This document shows, piece by piece, positions 31,401 through 46,900 of a stretch of DNA of 64,000 bases (positions are counted from its first letter, which is position 1; each line of letters begins with the position of its first letter). The notes below the pieces were generated by a model. The model searched no databases, was not told the origin of the DNA, and saw only the letters and a list, made by a program, of their open reading frames with translations. Both the position numbers and the translations under genes were made by a program. This DNA is from Siphonodentalium dalli (lineage: Eukaryota; Mollusca; Scaphopoda; Gadilida; Siphonodentaliidae): the NCBI GenBank assembly GCA_032622095.1, contig CP136068.1, forward strand, positions 61,340,025 through 61,404,024, written 5' to 3'.

Positions 31401-32475
31401 TGTGGTGAGGATACCTATATATGTATGTGGTGGGGATACCTATAGATGTGTGTGTGGGGATAACTATAGATGTGTGTGGTGGGGATACATATATATGTAT
31501 TTGGTGGGGATACTATATATGTATGTGGTGGGGATACCTATATATGTATGTGGTGGGGATACCTATAGATGTGTGTGGTGGGGACACCTATATATGTGTG
31601 TGGTGGGGATACCTATATATGTATGTGGTGGGGATACCTATATATGTATGTGGTGGGGATACCTATATATGTATGTGGTGGGGATACCTATATATGTGTG
31701 TGGTGTGGATAACTATAGATGTGTGTGATGGGGATACCTATAGATGTATGTGGTGGGGAGACCTATATATGTATGTGGTGGGGAGACCTATATATGTGTG
31801 TGGTGAGGAGACCTATATATGTGTGTGGTGGGGATACCTATATATATGTGTGGTGGGGATACCTATATATGTCTGTGGTGGGGATACCTATATATGTATG
31901 TGGCGGGGAAACCTATAGATGTATGTGGTGGGGATACCTATATATGTATGTGGTGGGGATACCTATAGATGTGTGTGGTGGGGATACATATAGATGTGTG
32001 TGGTGGGGATACCTATATATGTGTGTGATGGGGATACCTATTGATGTGTGTGGTGGTGATACCTATATATGTGTGTGGTGGGGATACCTATATATGTATG
32101 TGGTGGGGATACCTATATATGTGTGTGCTGGGGATACCTTTAGATGTGTGTGGTGGGGATACCTATATATGTGTGTGGTGGGGATACCTATATATGTGTG
32201 AGGTGGGGAAACATATACATGTGTGTGGTGGGGATACCTATAGATGTGTGTGGTGGGGATACCTATATATATGTGTGGTGGGGATACCTATATATGTGTG
32301 TGGTGGGGATACCTATAGATTTGTGTGGTGAGGATACCTATATATGTATATGGTGGTGATACCTATATATGTATGTGGTGGGGATACCTATATATGTATG
32401 TGGTGGAGATACCTATATATGTGTGTGGTGGGGATACATATAGATGTGTGTGGAGGGATACCTATATATGTGTGT
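22388..32475. repeat. 10-kb dispersed block, left copy (pair at 40.9 kb)
   Basis: Matches 40921-51181 through its whole length in marker order. The offset drifts in steps: 18,533 at the start, 18,529 after about 23.7 kb, 18,430 after about 25.8 kb, 18,681 after about 28.4 kb, 18,706 after about 29.1 kb and 18,705 near 31 kb. Most steps are whole or near-whole numbers of 25-bp units. Confidence 0.8.
24320..30860. repeat. 6.5-kb super-repeat, copy 1
   Basis: The order of markers from about 24.3 to 30.9 kb is repeated immediately downstream from about 30.87 to 39.2 kb. The initial offset is 6,559-6,562. This block includes the GATATCTACATATG units, the ATATATCTATG units and the long run of ATGTATG-type units at about 29.6-30.5 kb. 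Confidence 0.7.
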
Positions 32476-33374
32476 GGTGGGGGTACCTATATATGTGTTT
32501 GGTGGGGATACCTATAGATGTGTGTGGTGGGGATACCTATATATGTGTGAGGTGGGGATACCTATATATGTGTGTGGTGGGGATACCTATATATGTGTGT
32601 GGAGGGATACCTATATATGTGTGTGGTGGGGGTACCTATATATGTGTTTGGTGGGGATACCTATAGATGTATGTGGTGGGGATACCTATATATGTATGTG
32701 GTGAGGATACCTATATATGTATGTGGTGGGGATACCTATAGATGTGTGTGGTGGGGATACCTATAGATGTGTGTGGTGGGGATACCTATATATGTATTTG
32801 GTGGGGATACTATATATGTATGTGGTGGGGATACCTATATATGTATGTGGTGGGGATAGCTATATATGTATGTGGTGGGGATACCTATATATGTGTGTGG
32901 TGGGGATACCTATAGATGTGTGTGGTGGGGATACCTATATATGTGTGTGGTGGGGATACCTATATATGTGTGTGGTGGGGATACATATATATGTGTTTGG
33001 TGGGGATACCTATAGATGTGTGTGGTGGGGATACCTATATATGTGTGTGGTGTGGATACCTATATGTGTGTGTGGTGGAGATACCTATAGATGTGTGTGG
33101 TGAGGATACCTATATATGTATATGGTGGTGATACCTATATATGTATGTGGTGGGGATACCTATATATGTATGTGGTGGGGATACCTATATATGTGTGTGG
33201 TGGGGATACCTATAGATGTGTGTGGTGGGGATACCTATATATGTGTGTGGTGGGGATACCTATATATGTGTGTGGTGGGGATACCTATATATGTGTGTGG
33301 TGGGGATACCTATATATGTGTGTGGTGGGGAAACCTATAGATGTGTGTGGTGGGGATACCTATATATGTATGTG

Positions 33375-34496
33375 GTGAGGATATCTACATATGTATGTGG
33401 TGGGGATACCTATAGATGTATTTGGTGGGGATACCTATATATGTATGTGGTGAGGATACCTATATATCTATGTGGTGGGGATACCTATAGATGTGTGTGG
33501 TGGGGATACCTATATATGTATCTGGTGGGGATACTATATATGTATGTGGTGGGGATACCTATATATGTATGTGGTGGGGATACCTATATATGTGTGTGGT
33601 GGTGATACCTATAGATGTATGTGGTGGGGATACCTATATATGTATGTGGTGGGGATACATATATATGTATGTGGTGGGGATACCTATATATGTATGTGGA
33701 GGTGATACCTATAGATGTATGTGGTGGGAATACCTATAGATGTATGTGGTGGTGATACCTATAGATGTATGTGGTGGGGATACATATAGATATATGTGGT
33801 GGGGATACCTATATATGTGTGTGGTGGGGATACCTATAGATGTGTGTGGTGGTGATACCTATATATGTGTGTGGTGGAGATACCTATATATGTATGTGGT
33901 GGGGATACCTATATATGTGTGTGTTGGGGATACCTATAGATGTGTGTGGTGGGGATACCTATATATGTGTGTGGTGGGGATACCTATATATGTGTGTGGT
34001 GGGGATACATATATATGTGTGTGGTGGGGATACCTATAGATGTGTGTGGTGGGGATACCTATATATGTATGTGGTGGGGATACCTATATATGTGTGTGGT
34101 GGGGATACCTATAGATGTGTGTGGAGGGATACCTATATATGTGTGTGGTGGGGATACTTATATATGTGTTTGGTGGGGATACCTATAGATGTGTGTGGTG
34201 GGGATACCTATATATGTGTGAGGTGGGGATACCTATATATGTGTGTGGTGGGGATACCTATATATGTGTGTGGTGGGGATACCTATATATGTATGTGTTG
34301 AGGATACCTACATATGTATGTGGTGGGGATACCTATAGATGTATGTGGTGGGGATACCTATATATGTATGTGGTGAGGATACCTATATATGTATGTGGTG
34401 GGGATACCTATAGATGTGTGTGGTGGGGATACCTATAGATGTGTGTGGTGGGGATACATATATATGTATTTGGTGGGGATACTATATATGTATGTG
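33375..34496. repeat. 1,122-bp tandem duplication, copy 1
   Basis: Forty-five units with three 24-bp units (near 33530, 34130 and 34480), so 45 x 25 - 3 = 1,122. It starts at a GTGAGGATATCTACATATG unit and ends with the GGGGATACTATATATG unit. Confidence 0.83.
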
Positions 34497-35618
34497 GTGA
34501 GGATATTTACATATGTATGTGGTGGGGATACCTATAGATGTATTTGGTGGGGATACCTATATATGTATGTGGTGAGGATACCTATATATCTATGTGGTGG
34601 GGATACCTATAGATGTGTGTGGTGGGGATACCTATATATGTATCTGGTGGGGATACTATATATGTATGTGGTGGGGATACCTATATATGTATGTGGTGGG
34701 GATACCTATATATGTGTGTGGTGGTGATACCTATAGATGTATGTGGTGGGGATACCTATATATGTATGTGGTGGGGATACATATATATGTATGTGGTGGG
34801 GATACCTATATATGTATGTGGAGGTGATACCTATAGATGTATGTGGTGGGAATACCTATAGATGTATGTGGTGGTGATACCTATAGATGTATGTGGTGGG
34901 GATACATATAGATGTATGTGGTGGGGATACCTATATATGTGTGTGGTGGGGATACCTATAGATGTGTGTGGTGGTGATACCTATATATGTGTGTGGTGGA
35001 GATACCTATATATGTATGTGGTGGGGATACCTATATATGTGTGTGTTGGGGATACCTATAGATGTGTGTGGTGGGGATACCTATATATGTGTGTGGTGGG
35101 GATACCTATATATGTGTGTGGTGGGGATACATATATATGTGTGTGGTGGGGATACCTATAGATGTGTGTGGTGGGGATACCTATATATGTATGTGGTGGG
35201 GATACCTATATATGTGTGTGGTGGGGATACCTATAGATGTGTGTGGAGGGATACCTATATATGTGTGTGGTGGGGATACCTATATATGTGTTTGGTGGGG
35301 ATACCTATAGATGTGTGTGGTGGGGATACCTATATATGTGTGAGGTGGGGATACCTATATATGTGTGTGGTGGGGATACCTATATATGTGTGTGGTGGGG
35401 ATACCTATATATGTATGTGTTGAGGATACCTACATATGTATGTGGTGGGGATACCTATAGATGTATGTGGTGGGGATACCTATATATGTATGTGGTGAGG
35501 ATACCTATATATGTATGTGGTGGGGATACCTATAGATGTGTGTGGTGGGGATACCTATAGATGTGTGTGGTGGGGATACATATATATGTATTTGGTGGGG
35601 ATACTATATATGTATGTG
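34497..35618. repeat. 1,122-bp tandem duplication, copy 2
   Basis: Tandem copy of the preceding block. The junction at 34497 joins GTATGTGGTGAGG directly to ATATTTACATATG, the C-to-T variant of the CTACATATG unit, which is private to this copy. After about 35618 the sequence returns to the order found at 27.95 kb. Confidence 0.83.
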
Positions 35619-36419
35619 GTGGGGATACCTATATATGTATGTGGTGGGGATACCTATAGATGTGTGTGGTGGGGACACCTATATATGTGTGTGGTGGGGA
35701 TACCTATATATGTATGTGGTGGGGATACCTATATATGTATGTGGTGGGGATACCTATATATGTATGTGGTGGGGATACATATATATGTGTGTGGTGTGGA
35801 TAACTATAGATGTGTGTGATGGGGATACCTATAGATGTATGTGGTGGGGAGACCTATATATGTATGTGGTGGGGAGACCTATATATGTGTGTGGTGAGGA
35901 GACCTATATATGTGTGTGGTGGGGATACCTATATATATGTGTGGTGGGGATACCTATATATGTCTGTGGTGGGGATACCTATATATGTATGTGGCGGGGA
36001 AACCTATAGATGTATGTGGTGGGGATACCTATATATGTATGTGGTGGGGATACCTATAGATGTGTGTGGTGGGGATACCTAGAGATGTGTGTGGTGGGGA
36101 TACCTATATATATGTGTGGTGGGGATACCTATATATGTGTGTGGTGGGGATACCTATAGATGTGTGTGGTGAGGATACCTATATATGTATATGGTGGTGA
36201 TACCTATATATGTATGTGGTGGGGATACCTATATATGTATGTGGTGGAGATACCTATATATGTGTGTGGTGGGGATACATATAGATGTGTGTGGAGGGAT
36301 ACCTATATATGTGTGTGGTGGGGATACCTATATATGTGTGTGGTGGGGATACCTATATATGTATGTGTTGAGGATACCTATATATGTATGTGGTGGGGAT
36401 ACCTATAGATGTGTGTGGT

Positions 36420-39400
36420 GGGGATACCTATATATGTATGTGGTGGGGATACCTATATATGTATGTGGTGGGGATACATATATATGTGTGTGGTGTGGAT
36501 AACTATAGATGTGTGTGATGGGGATACCTATAGATGTATGTGGTGGGGAGACCTATATATGTATGTGGTGGGGAGACCTATATATGTGTGTGGTGAGGAG
36601 ACCTATATATGTGTGTGGTGGGGATACCTATATATATGTGTGGTGGGGATACCTATATATGTCTGTGGTGGGGATACCTATATATGTATGTGGCGGGGAA
36701 ACCTATAGATGTATGTGGTGGGGATACCTATATATGTATGTGGTGGGGGTACCTATAGATGTGTGTGGTGGGGATACATATAGATGTGTGTGTTGGGGAT
36801 ACCTATATATGTGTGTGATGGGGATACCTATTGATGTGTGTGGTGGTGATACCTATATATGTGTGTGGTGGGGATACCTATATATGTATGTGGTGGGGAT
36901 ACCTATATATGTGTGTGCTGGGGATACCTATAGATGTGTGTGGTGGGGATGCCTATATATGTGTGTGGTGGGGATACCTATATATGTGTGAGGTGGGGAA
37001 ACATATACATGTGTGTGGTGGGGATACCTAGAGATGTGTGTGGTGGGGATACCTATATATATGTGTGGTGGGGATACCTATATATGTGTGTGGTGGGGAT
37101 ACCTATAGATGTGTGTGGTGAGGATACCTATATATGTATATGGTGGTGATACCTATATATGTATGTGGTGGAGATACCTATATATGTATGTGGTGGAGAT
37201 ACCTATATATGTGTGTGGTGGGGATACATATAGATGTGTGTGGAGGGATACCTATATATGTGTGTGGTGGGGATACCTATATATGTGTGTGGTGGGGATA
37301 CCTATATATGTATGTGTTGAGGATACCTACATATGTATGTGGTGGGGATACGTATAGATGTATGTGGTGGGGATACCTATATATGTATGTGGTGAGGATA
37401 CCTATATATGTATGTGGTGGGGATACCTATAGATGTGTGTGGTGGGGATACCTATAGGTGTGTGTGGTGGGGATACCTATATATGTATTTGGTGGGGATA
37501 CTATATATGTATGTGGTGGGGATACCTATATATGTATGTGGTGCGGATAGCTATATATGTATGTGGTGGGGATACCTATATATGTGTGTGGTGGGGATAC
37601 CTATAGATGTGTGTGGTGGGGATACCTATATATGTGTGTGGTGGGGATACCTATATATGTGTGTGGTGGGGATACATATATATGTGTTTGGTGGGGATAC
37701 CTATAGATGTGTGTGGTGGGGATACCTATATATGTGTGTGGTGTGGATACCTATATGTGTGTGTGGTGGAGATACCTATAGATGTGTGTGGTGAGGATAC
37801 CTATATATGTATATGGTGGTGATACCTATATATGTATGTGGTGGGGATACCTATATATGTATGTGGTGGGGATACCTATATATGTGTGTGGTGGGGATAC
37901 CTATAGATGTGTGTGGTGGGGATACCTATATATGTGTGTGGTGGGGATACCTATATATGTGTGTGGTGGGGATACCTATATATGTGTGTGGTGGGGATAC
38001 CTATATATGTGTGTGGTGGGGAAACCTATAGATGTGTGTGGTGGGGATACCTATATATGTATGTGGTGAGGATATCTACATATGTATGTGGTGGGGATAC
38101 CTATAGATGTATTTGGTGGGGATACCTATATATGTATGTGGTGAGGATACCTATATATCTATGTGGTGGGGATACTTATAGATGTGTGTGGTGGGGATAC
38201 CTATAGATGTGTGTGGTGGGGATACCTATATATGTATCTGGTGGGGATACTATATATGTATGTGGTGGGGATACCTATATATGTATGTGGTGGGGATAGC
38301 TATATATGTATGTGGTGGGGATACCTATAGATGTATGTGATGGGGAAACATATATATGTATGTGGTGGGGATACCTATATATGTATGTGGTGGGGATACC
38401 TATATATGTGTGTGGTGGTGATACCTATATATGTATGTGGTGGGGATACCTATATATGTATGTGGTGGGGATACCTATATATGTATGTGGTGGTGATACC
38501 TATATATGTATGTGGTGGTGATACCTATATATGTATGTGGTGGGGATACCTATATATGTATGTGGTGGGGATACCTATATATGTATGTGGCGGGATACCT
38601 ACAGATGTATGTGGTGGGAATACCTATATATGTATGTGGTGGGGATACCTATAGATGTATGTGGTGGGGATACCTATATATGTATGTGGTGGGGATACCT
38701 ATATATGTACGTGGTGGGGACACCTATATATGTGTGTGGTGGGGATACCTATATATGTATGTGGCGGGGTTACCTATATATGTATGTGGTGGGGATACCT
38801 ATATATGTGTGTGGTGGTGATACCTATAGATGTATGTGGTGGGGATACCTATATATGTATGTGGTGGGGATACCTATATATGTATGTGGTGGGGATACCT
38901 ATATATGTATGTGGTGGGGATACCTATATGTGTGTGTGGCGGGGATACCTATATATGTATGTGGCGGTGATACCTATATATGTATGTGGTGGGGATACCT
39001 ATATATGTGTGTGGTGGTGATACCTAGAGATGTATGTGGTGTGGATACCTATAGATGTATGTGGTGGTGATACCTATATATGTATGTGGTGCGGATACCT
39101 ATATATGTATGTGGTGTGGATACCTATATATGTATGTGGCGGGATACCTATAGATGTATGTGGTGGGGATACCTATATATGTATGTGGTGGGGATACCTA
39201 TAGATGTTTGTGGTGGGAATACCTATATATGAATGTGGTGGGGATACCTATATATGTATGTGGTGGGGATACCTATATATGTATGTGGTGGGGATACCCA
39301 TATATGTGTGTGGTGGTGATACCTATAGATGTATGTGGTGGGGATACCTATATATGTGTGTGGTGGTGATACCTATATATGTGTGTGGTGGGAATACCTA

Positions 39401-40926
39401 TATATGTATGTGGTGGGGAGACCTATATATGTATGTGGTGGGGAGACCTATATGTATGTGGTGGTGATACATATATATGTATGTGGTGGGGATACCTATA
39501 GATGTGTGTGGTGAGGAGACCTATATATGTATGTGGTGGGGATACCTATATGTGTGTGGTGGTGATACATATATATGTATGTGGTGGGGATACATATAGA
39601 TGTGTGTGGTGAGGAGACCTATATATGTATGTGGTGGTGATACCTATATATGTGTGTGGTGGGGATACCTATAGATGTGTGTGGTGGGGATACCTATATA
39701 TGTATGTGGTGGGGATACCTATATATGTATGTGGTGGGGATACCTATATATGTATGTGGTGGGGATACCTATATATGTATGTGGTGGGGATACCTATATG
39801 TGTGTGTGGCGGGGATACCTATATATGTATGTGGCGGTGATACCTATATATGTATGTGGTGGGGATACCTATATATGTGTGTGGTGGTGATACCTAGAGA
39901 TGTATGTGGTGGGGATACCTATATATGTGTGTGGTGGTGATACCCATAGATGTATGTGGTGGGGATACCTATATATGTGTGTGGTGGTGATACCTATATA
40001 TGTGTGTGGTGGGGATACCTCTATATGTATGTGGTGGGGATACCTATATATGTATGTGGTGGGGATACCTATATATGTGTGTGGTGGTGATACCCATAGA
40101 TGTATGTGGTGGGGATACCTATATGTGTGTGTGGCGGGAATACCTATATATGTATGTGGCGGTGATACCTATATATGTATGTGGTGGGGATACCTATATA
40201 TGTGTGTGGTGGTGATACCTAGAGATGTATGTGGTGGGGATACCTATATATGTGTGTGGTGGTGATACCCATAGATGTATGTGGTGGGGATACCTATATA
40301 TGTGTGTGGTGGTGATACCTATATATGTGTGTGGTGGGGATAGCTATATATGTATGTGGTGGTGATACCTATATATGTGTGTGGTGGGGATACCTACATA
40401 TGTGTGTTGTGTGGATACCTATAGATGTATGTGGTGGGGATACCTATAGATGTATGTGGTGGGGATACCTTTATATGTATGTGGTGGGGATACCTATATA
40501 TGTATGTGGTGGGGATACCTATATATGTGTGTGGTGGTGATACCTATATATGTGTGTGGTGGTGATACCTATATATGTATGTGGTGGGGATACCTATATA
40601 TGTGTGTGGTGGGGATATCTATAGATGTGTGTGGCGGGGAGACCTATATATGTATGTGGTGGGGATACCTATATATGTGTGTGGTGGGAATACCTATATA
40701 TGTATGCGGTGGGGTACCTATATATGTATGTGGTGGGGATACCTATATATGCATGTGGCGGGGATACCTATAGATGTGTGTGGTGGGGATACCTATATAT
40801 GTATGTGGCCGGGATGCCTATAGATGTATGTGGTTGGGATACCTATATATATATATGTGGTGGGGATACCTATATATGTGTGTGGCGGGGATACATATAT
40901 ATGTGTGTAGTGGGGATACCTATATA
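36420..40926. repeat. 4.5-kb dispersed block, left copy (pair at 50.3 kb)
   Basis: Matches 50336-54844 at an offset of 13,916, or 13,918 after a 2-bp difference in a G run near 40.70 kb. Its last 1.5 kb holds a distinctive cassette (GGAGACCTATATG, CCTAGAGATG, GGATATCTATAG, GGCGGGGAGACC, GTATGCGG, TATATGCATGTGGCGGGG, GGCCGGGATGCC) that is also the source family of the LINE-bearing composite at 59.8 kb. Confidence 0.83.
40615..40860. other. LINE-free paralogue of the insertion site
   Basis: The units GGATATCTATAG, GGCGGGGAGACC, GGGAATACC, GTATGCGG and GGCGGGGATACCTATAGATGT precede position 40777 in the same order as upstream of the LINE fragments at 60365 and 62436. The units after it (GTATGTGGC-GGGATGCC, then TATAGATGTATGTGG) match the sequence downstream of the LINE fragments ending at 61800 and 63872. 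No LINE sequence is present. ATGT at 40774-40777 is the inferred target. Confidence 0.85.
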
Positions 40927-43900
40927 TGTATGTGGTGGGGATAGCTATATATGTATGTGGTGGGGATACCTATATATGTGTGTGGTGGGGATACCTATAG
41001 ATGTGTGTGGTGGGGATACCTATATATGTGTGTGGTGGGGATACCTATATATGTGTGTGGTGGGGATACATATATATGTGTGTGGTGGGGATACCTATAG
41101 ATGTGTGTGGTGGGGATACCTATATATGTGTGTGGTGAGGATACCTATATGTGTGTGTGGTGGGGATACCTATAGATGTGTGTGGTGAGGATACCTATAT
41201 ATGTGTGTGGTGGGGAAACCTATAGATGTGTGTGGTGGGGATACCTATATATTTATGTGATGAGGATATCTACATATGTATGTGGTGGGGATACCTATAG
41301 ATGTATTTGGTGGGGATACCTATATATGTATGTGGTGAGGATACCTATATATCTATGTGGTGTGGATACCTATAGATGTGTGTGGTGGGGATACCTATAG
41401 ATGTGTGTGGTGGGAATACCTATATATGTATGTGGTGGGGATACATATAGATGTGTGTGGTGGGAATACCTATATATGTATGTGGTGGGGATACCTATAT
41501 ATGTATGTGGTGGGGATACCTATATATGTATGTGGTGGTGATACCTATATATGTATGTGGTGGTGATACCTATATATGTATGTGGTGGGGATACCTATAT
41601 ATGTATGTGGTGGGGATACCTATATATGTATGTGGCGGGATACCTATAGATGTATGTGGTGGGGATACCTATATATGTATGTGGTGGGGATACCTATAGA
41701 TGAATGTGGTGGGGATACCTATATATGTATGTGGTGGGGACACCTATATATGTACGTGGTGGGGACACCTATATATGTGTGTGGTGGTGATACCTATAGA
41801 TGTGTGTGGTGGTGATACCTATATATGTGTGTGATGGGGATACCTATATATGTATGTGGTGGGGATACCTATATATGTGTGTGCTGGGGATACCTATAGA
41901 TGTGTGTGGTGGGGATACCTATATATGTGTGTGGTGGGGATACCTATATATGTGTGTGGTGGGGAAACATATACATGTGTGTGGTGGGGATACCTATAGA
42001 TGTGTGTGGTGGGGATACCTATATATATGTGTGGTGGGGATACCTATATATGTGTGTGGTGGGGATACCTATAGATGTGTGTGGTGAGGATACCTATATT
42101 TGTATATGGTGGTGATACCTATATATGTATGTGGTGGGGATACCTATATATGTATGTGGTGGGGATACCTATATATGTGGTGGGGATACATATAGATGTG
42201 TGTGGAGGGATACCTATATATGTGTGTGGTGGGGATACCTATATATGTGTTTGGTGGGGATACCTATAGATGTGTGTGGTGGGGATACCTATATATGTGA
42301 GTGGTGGGGATACCTATAGATGTGGTGGGGATACCTATATATGTTTGTGGTGGTGATACCTATATATGTATGTGGTGGGGATACCTATAGATGTGTGTGG
42401 TGGGGATACCTATATATGTGTGTGGTGGGGATACCTATATATGTATGTGGTGGGGATACCTATATATGTATGTGGTGGGGATACCTATATATGTATGTGG
42501 TGGGGATACCTATATATGTGTGTGGTGTGGATAACTATAGATGTGTGTGATGGGGATACCTATTGATGTATGTGGTGGGGAGACCTATATATGTATGTGG
42601 TGGGGAGACCTATATATGTGTGTGGTGAGGATACCTGTATATGTGTGTGGTGGGGATACCTATATATATGTGTGGTGGGGATACCTATATATGTCTGTGG
42701 TGGGGATACCTATATATGTATGTGGCGGGGATACCTATAGATGTATGTGGTGGGGATACCTATAGATGTGTGTGGTGGGGATACATATAGATGTGTGTGG
42801 TGCGGATACCTATATATGTGTGTGGTGGGGATACCTATAGATGTGTGTGGTGGTGATACCTATATATGTGTGTGGTGGAGATACCTATATATGTATGTGG
42901 TGGGGATACCTATATATGTGTGTGTTGGGGATACCTATAGATGTGTGTGGTGGGGATACCTATATATGTGTGTGGTGTGGATACCTATATATGTGTGTGG
43001 TGGGGATACATATATATGTGTGTGGTGGGGATACCTATAGATGTGTGTGGTGGGGATACCTATATATGTATGTGGTGGGGATACCTATATATGTGTGTGG
43101 TGGGGATACCTATAGATGTGTGTGGAGGGATACCTATATATGTGTGTGGTGGGGATACCTATATATGTGTTTGGTGGGGATACCTATAGATGTGTGTGGT
43201 GGGGATACCTATATATGTGTGAGGTGGGGATACCTATATATGTGTGTGGTGGGGATACCTATATATGTGTGTGGTGGGGATACCTATATATGTATGTGTT
43301 GAGGATACCTACATATGTATGTGGTGGGGATACCTATAGATGTATGTGGTGGGGATACCTATATATGTATGTGGTGAGGATACCTATATATGTATGTGGT
43401 GGGGATACCTATAGATGTGTGTGGTGGGGATAACTATAGATGTGTGTGGTGGGGATACATATATATGTATTTGGTGGGGATACTATATATGTATGTGGTG
43501 GGGATACCTATATATGTATGTGGTGGGGATACCTATAGATGTGTGTGGTGGGGACACCTATATATGTGTGTGGTGGGGATACCTATATATGTATGTGGTG
43601 GGGATACCTATATATGTATGTGGTGGGGATACCTATATATGTACGTGGTGGGGATACCTATATATGTGTGTGGTGTGGATAACTATAGATGTGTGTGATG
43701 GGGATACCTATAGATGTATGTGGTGGGGAGACCTATATATGTATGTGGTGGGGAGACCTATATATGTGTGTGGTGAGGAGACCTATATATGTGTGTGGTG
43801 GGGATACCTATATATATGTGTGGTGGGGATACCTATATATGTCTGTGGTGGGGATACCTATATATGTATGTGGCGGGGAAACCTATAGATGTATGTGGTG

Positions 43901-46900
43901 GGGATACCTATATATGTATGTGGTGGGGATACCTATAGATGTGTGTGGTGGGGATACATATAGATGTGTGTGGTGGGGATACCTATATATGTGTGTGATG
44001 GGGATACCTATTGAAGTGTGTGGTGGTGATACCTATATATGTGTGTGGTGGGGATACCTATATATGTATGTGGTGGGGATACCTATATATGTGTGTGCTG
44101 GGGATACCTATAGATGTGTGTGGTGGGGATACCTATATATGTGCGTGGTGGGGATACCTATATATGTGTGTGGTGGGGATACCTATAGATTTGTGTGGTG
44201 AGGATACCTATATATGTATATGGTGGTGATACCTATATATGTATGTGGTGGGGATACCTATATATGTATGTGGTGGAGATACCTATATATGTGTGTGGTG
44301 GGGATACATATAGATGTGTGTGGAGGGATACCTATATATGTGTGTGGTGGGGGTACCTATAGATGTGTTTGGTGGGGATACCTATAGATGTGTGTGGTGG
44401 GGATACCTATATATGTGTGAGGTGGGGATACCTATATATGTGTGTGGTGGGGATACCTATATATGTGTGTGGTGGGGATACCTATATATGTATGTGTTGA
44501 GGATACCTACATATGTATGTGGTGGGGATACTTATAGATGTATGTGGTGGGGATACCTATATATGTATGTGGTGAGGATACCTATATATGTATGTGGTGG
44601 GGATACCTATAGATGTGTGTGGTGGGGATACCTATAGATGTGTGTGGTGGGGATACCTATATATGTATTTGGTGGGGATACTATATATGTATGTGGTGGG
44701 GATACCTATATATGTATGTGGTGGGGATAGCTATATATGTATGTGGTGGGGATACCTATATATGTGTGTGGTGGGGATACCTATAGATGTGTGTGGTGGG
44801 GATACCTATATATGTGTGTGGTGGGGATACCTATATATGTGTGTGGTGGAGATACATATATATGTGTTTGGTGGGGATACCTATAGATGTGTGTGGTGGG
44901 GATACCTATATATGTGTGTGGTGTGGATACCTATATGTGTGTGCGGTGGAGATACCTATAGATGTGTGTGGTGAGGATACTTATATATGTATATGGTGGT
45001 GATACCTATATATGTATGTGGTGGGGATACCTATATATGTATGTGGTGGGGATACCTATATATGTGTGTGGTGGGGATACCTATAGATGTGTGTGGTGGG
45101 GATACCTATATATGTGTGTGGTGGGGATACCTATATATGTGTGTGGTGGGGATACCTATATATGTGTGTGGTGGGGATACCTATATATGTGTGTGGTGGG
45201 GAAACCTATAGATGTGTGTGGTGGGGATACCTATATATGTATGTGGTGAGGATATCTACATATGTATGTGGTGGGGATACCTATAGATGTATTTGGTGGG
45301 GATACCTATATATGTATGTGGTGAGGATACCTATATATCTATGTGGTGGGGATACCTATAGATGTGTGTGGTGGGGATACCTATATATGTATCTGGTGGG
45401 GATACTATATATGTATGTGGTGGGGATACCTATATATGTATGTGGTGGGGATACCTATATATGTGTGTGGTGGTGATACCTATAGATGTATGTGGTGGGG
45501 ATACCTATATATGTATGTGGTGGGGATACATATATATGTATGTGGTGGGGATACCTATATATGTATGTGGAGGTGATACCTATAGATGTATGTGGTGGGA
45601 ATACCTATAGATGTATGTGGTGGTGATACCTATAGATGTATGTGGTGGGGATACATATAGATGTATGTGGTGGGGATACCTATATATGTGTGTGGTGGGG
45701 ATACCTATAGATGTGTGTGGTGGTGATACCTATATATGTGTGTGGTGGAGATACCTATATATGTATGTGGTGGGGATACCTATATATGTGTGTGTTGGGG
45801 ATACCTATAGATGTGTGTGGTGGGGATACCTATATATGTGTGTGGTGGGGATACCTATATATGTGTGTGGTGGGGATACATATATATGTGTGTGGTGGGG
45901 ATACCTATAGATGTGTGTGGTGGGGATACCTATATATGTATGTGGTGGGGATACCTATATATGTGTGTGGTGGGGATACCTATAGATGTGTGTGGAGGGA
46001 TACCTATATATGTGTGTGGTGGGGATACCTATATATGTGTTTGGTGGGGATACCTATAGATGTGTGTGGTGGGGATACCTATATATGTGTGAGGTGGGGA
46101 TACCTATATATGTGTGTGGTGGGGATACCTATATATGTGTGTGGTGGGGATACCTATATATGTATGTGTTGAGGATACCTACATATGTATGTGGTGGGGA
46201 TACCTATAGATGTATGTGGTGGGGATACCTATATATGTATGTGGTGAGGATACCTATATATGTATGTGGTGGGGATACCTATAGATGTGTGTGGTGGGGA
46301 TACCTATAGATGTGTGTGGTGGGGATACATATATATGTATTTGGTGGGGATACTATATATGTATGTGGTGGGGATACCTATATATGTATGTGGTGGGGAT
46401 ACCTATAGATGTGTGTGGTGGGGACACCTATATATGTGTGTGGTGGGGATACCTATATATGTATGTGGTGGGGATACCTATATATGTATGTGGTGGGGAT
46501 ACCTATATATGTATGTGGTGGGGATACATATATATGTGTGTGGTGTGGATAACTATAGATGTGTGTGATGGGGATACCTATAGATGTATGTGGTGGGGAG
46601 ACCTATATATGTATGTGGTGGGGAGACCTATATATGTGTGTGGTGAGGAGACCTATATATGTGTGTGGTGGGGATACCTATATATATGTGTGGTGGGGAT
46701 ACCTATATATGTCTGTGGTGGGGATACCTATATATGTATGTGGCGGGGAAACCTATAGATGTATGTGGTGGGGATACCTATATATGTATGTGGTGGGGAT
46801 ACCTATAGATGTGTATGGTGGGATACATATAGATGTGTGTGGTGGGGATACCTATATATGTGTGTGTGATGGGGATACCTATTGATGTGTGTGGTGGTGA

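Larger units (their letters stand above)
30870..39200. repeat. Super-repeat copy 2, enlarged by internal duplications
   Basis: Second copy of 24320-30860. The offset grows from about 6,560 to 7,681 and then 8,630. These steps equal one extra 1,122-bp tandem copy (33.4-35.6 kb) and one extra stretch of 949 bp (about 36.2-37.1 kb). A final step to 8,655 is one 25-bp unit. Confidence 0.68.
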
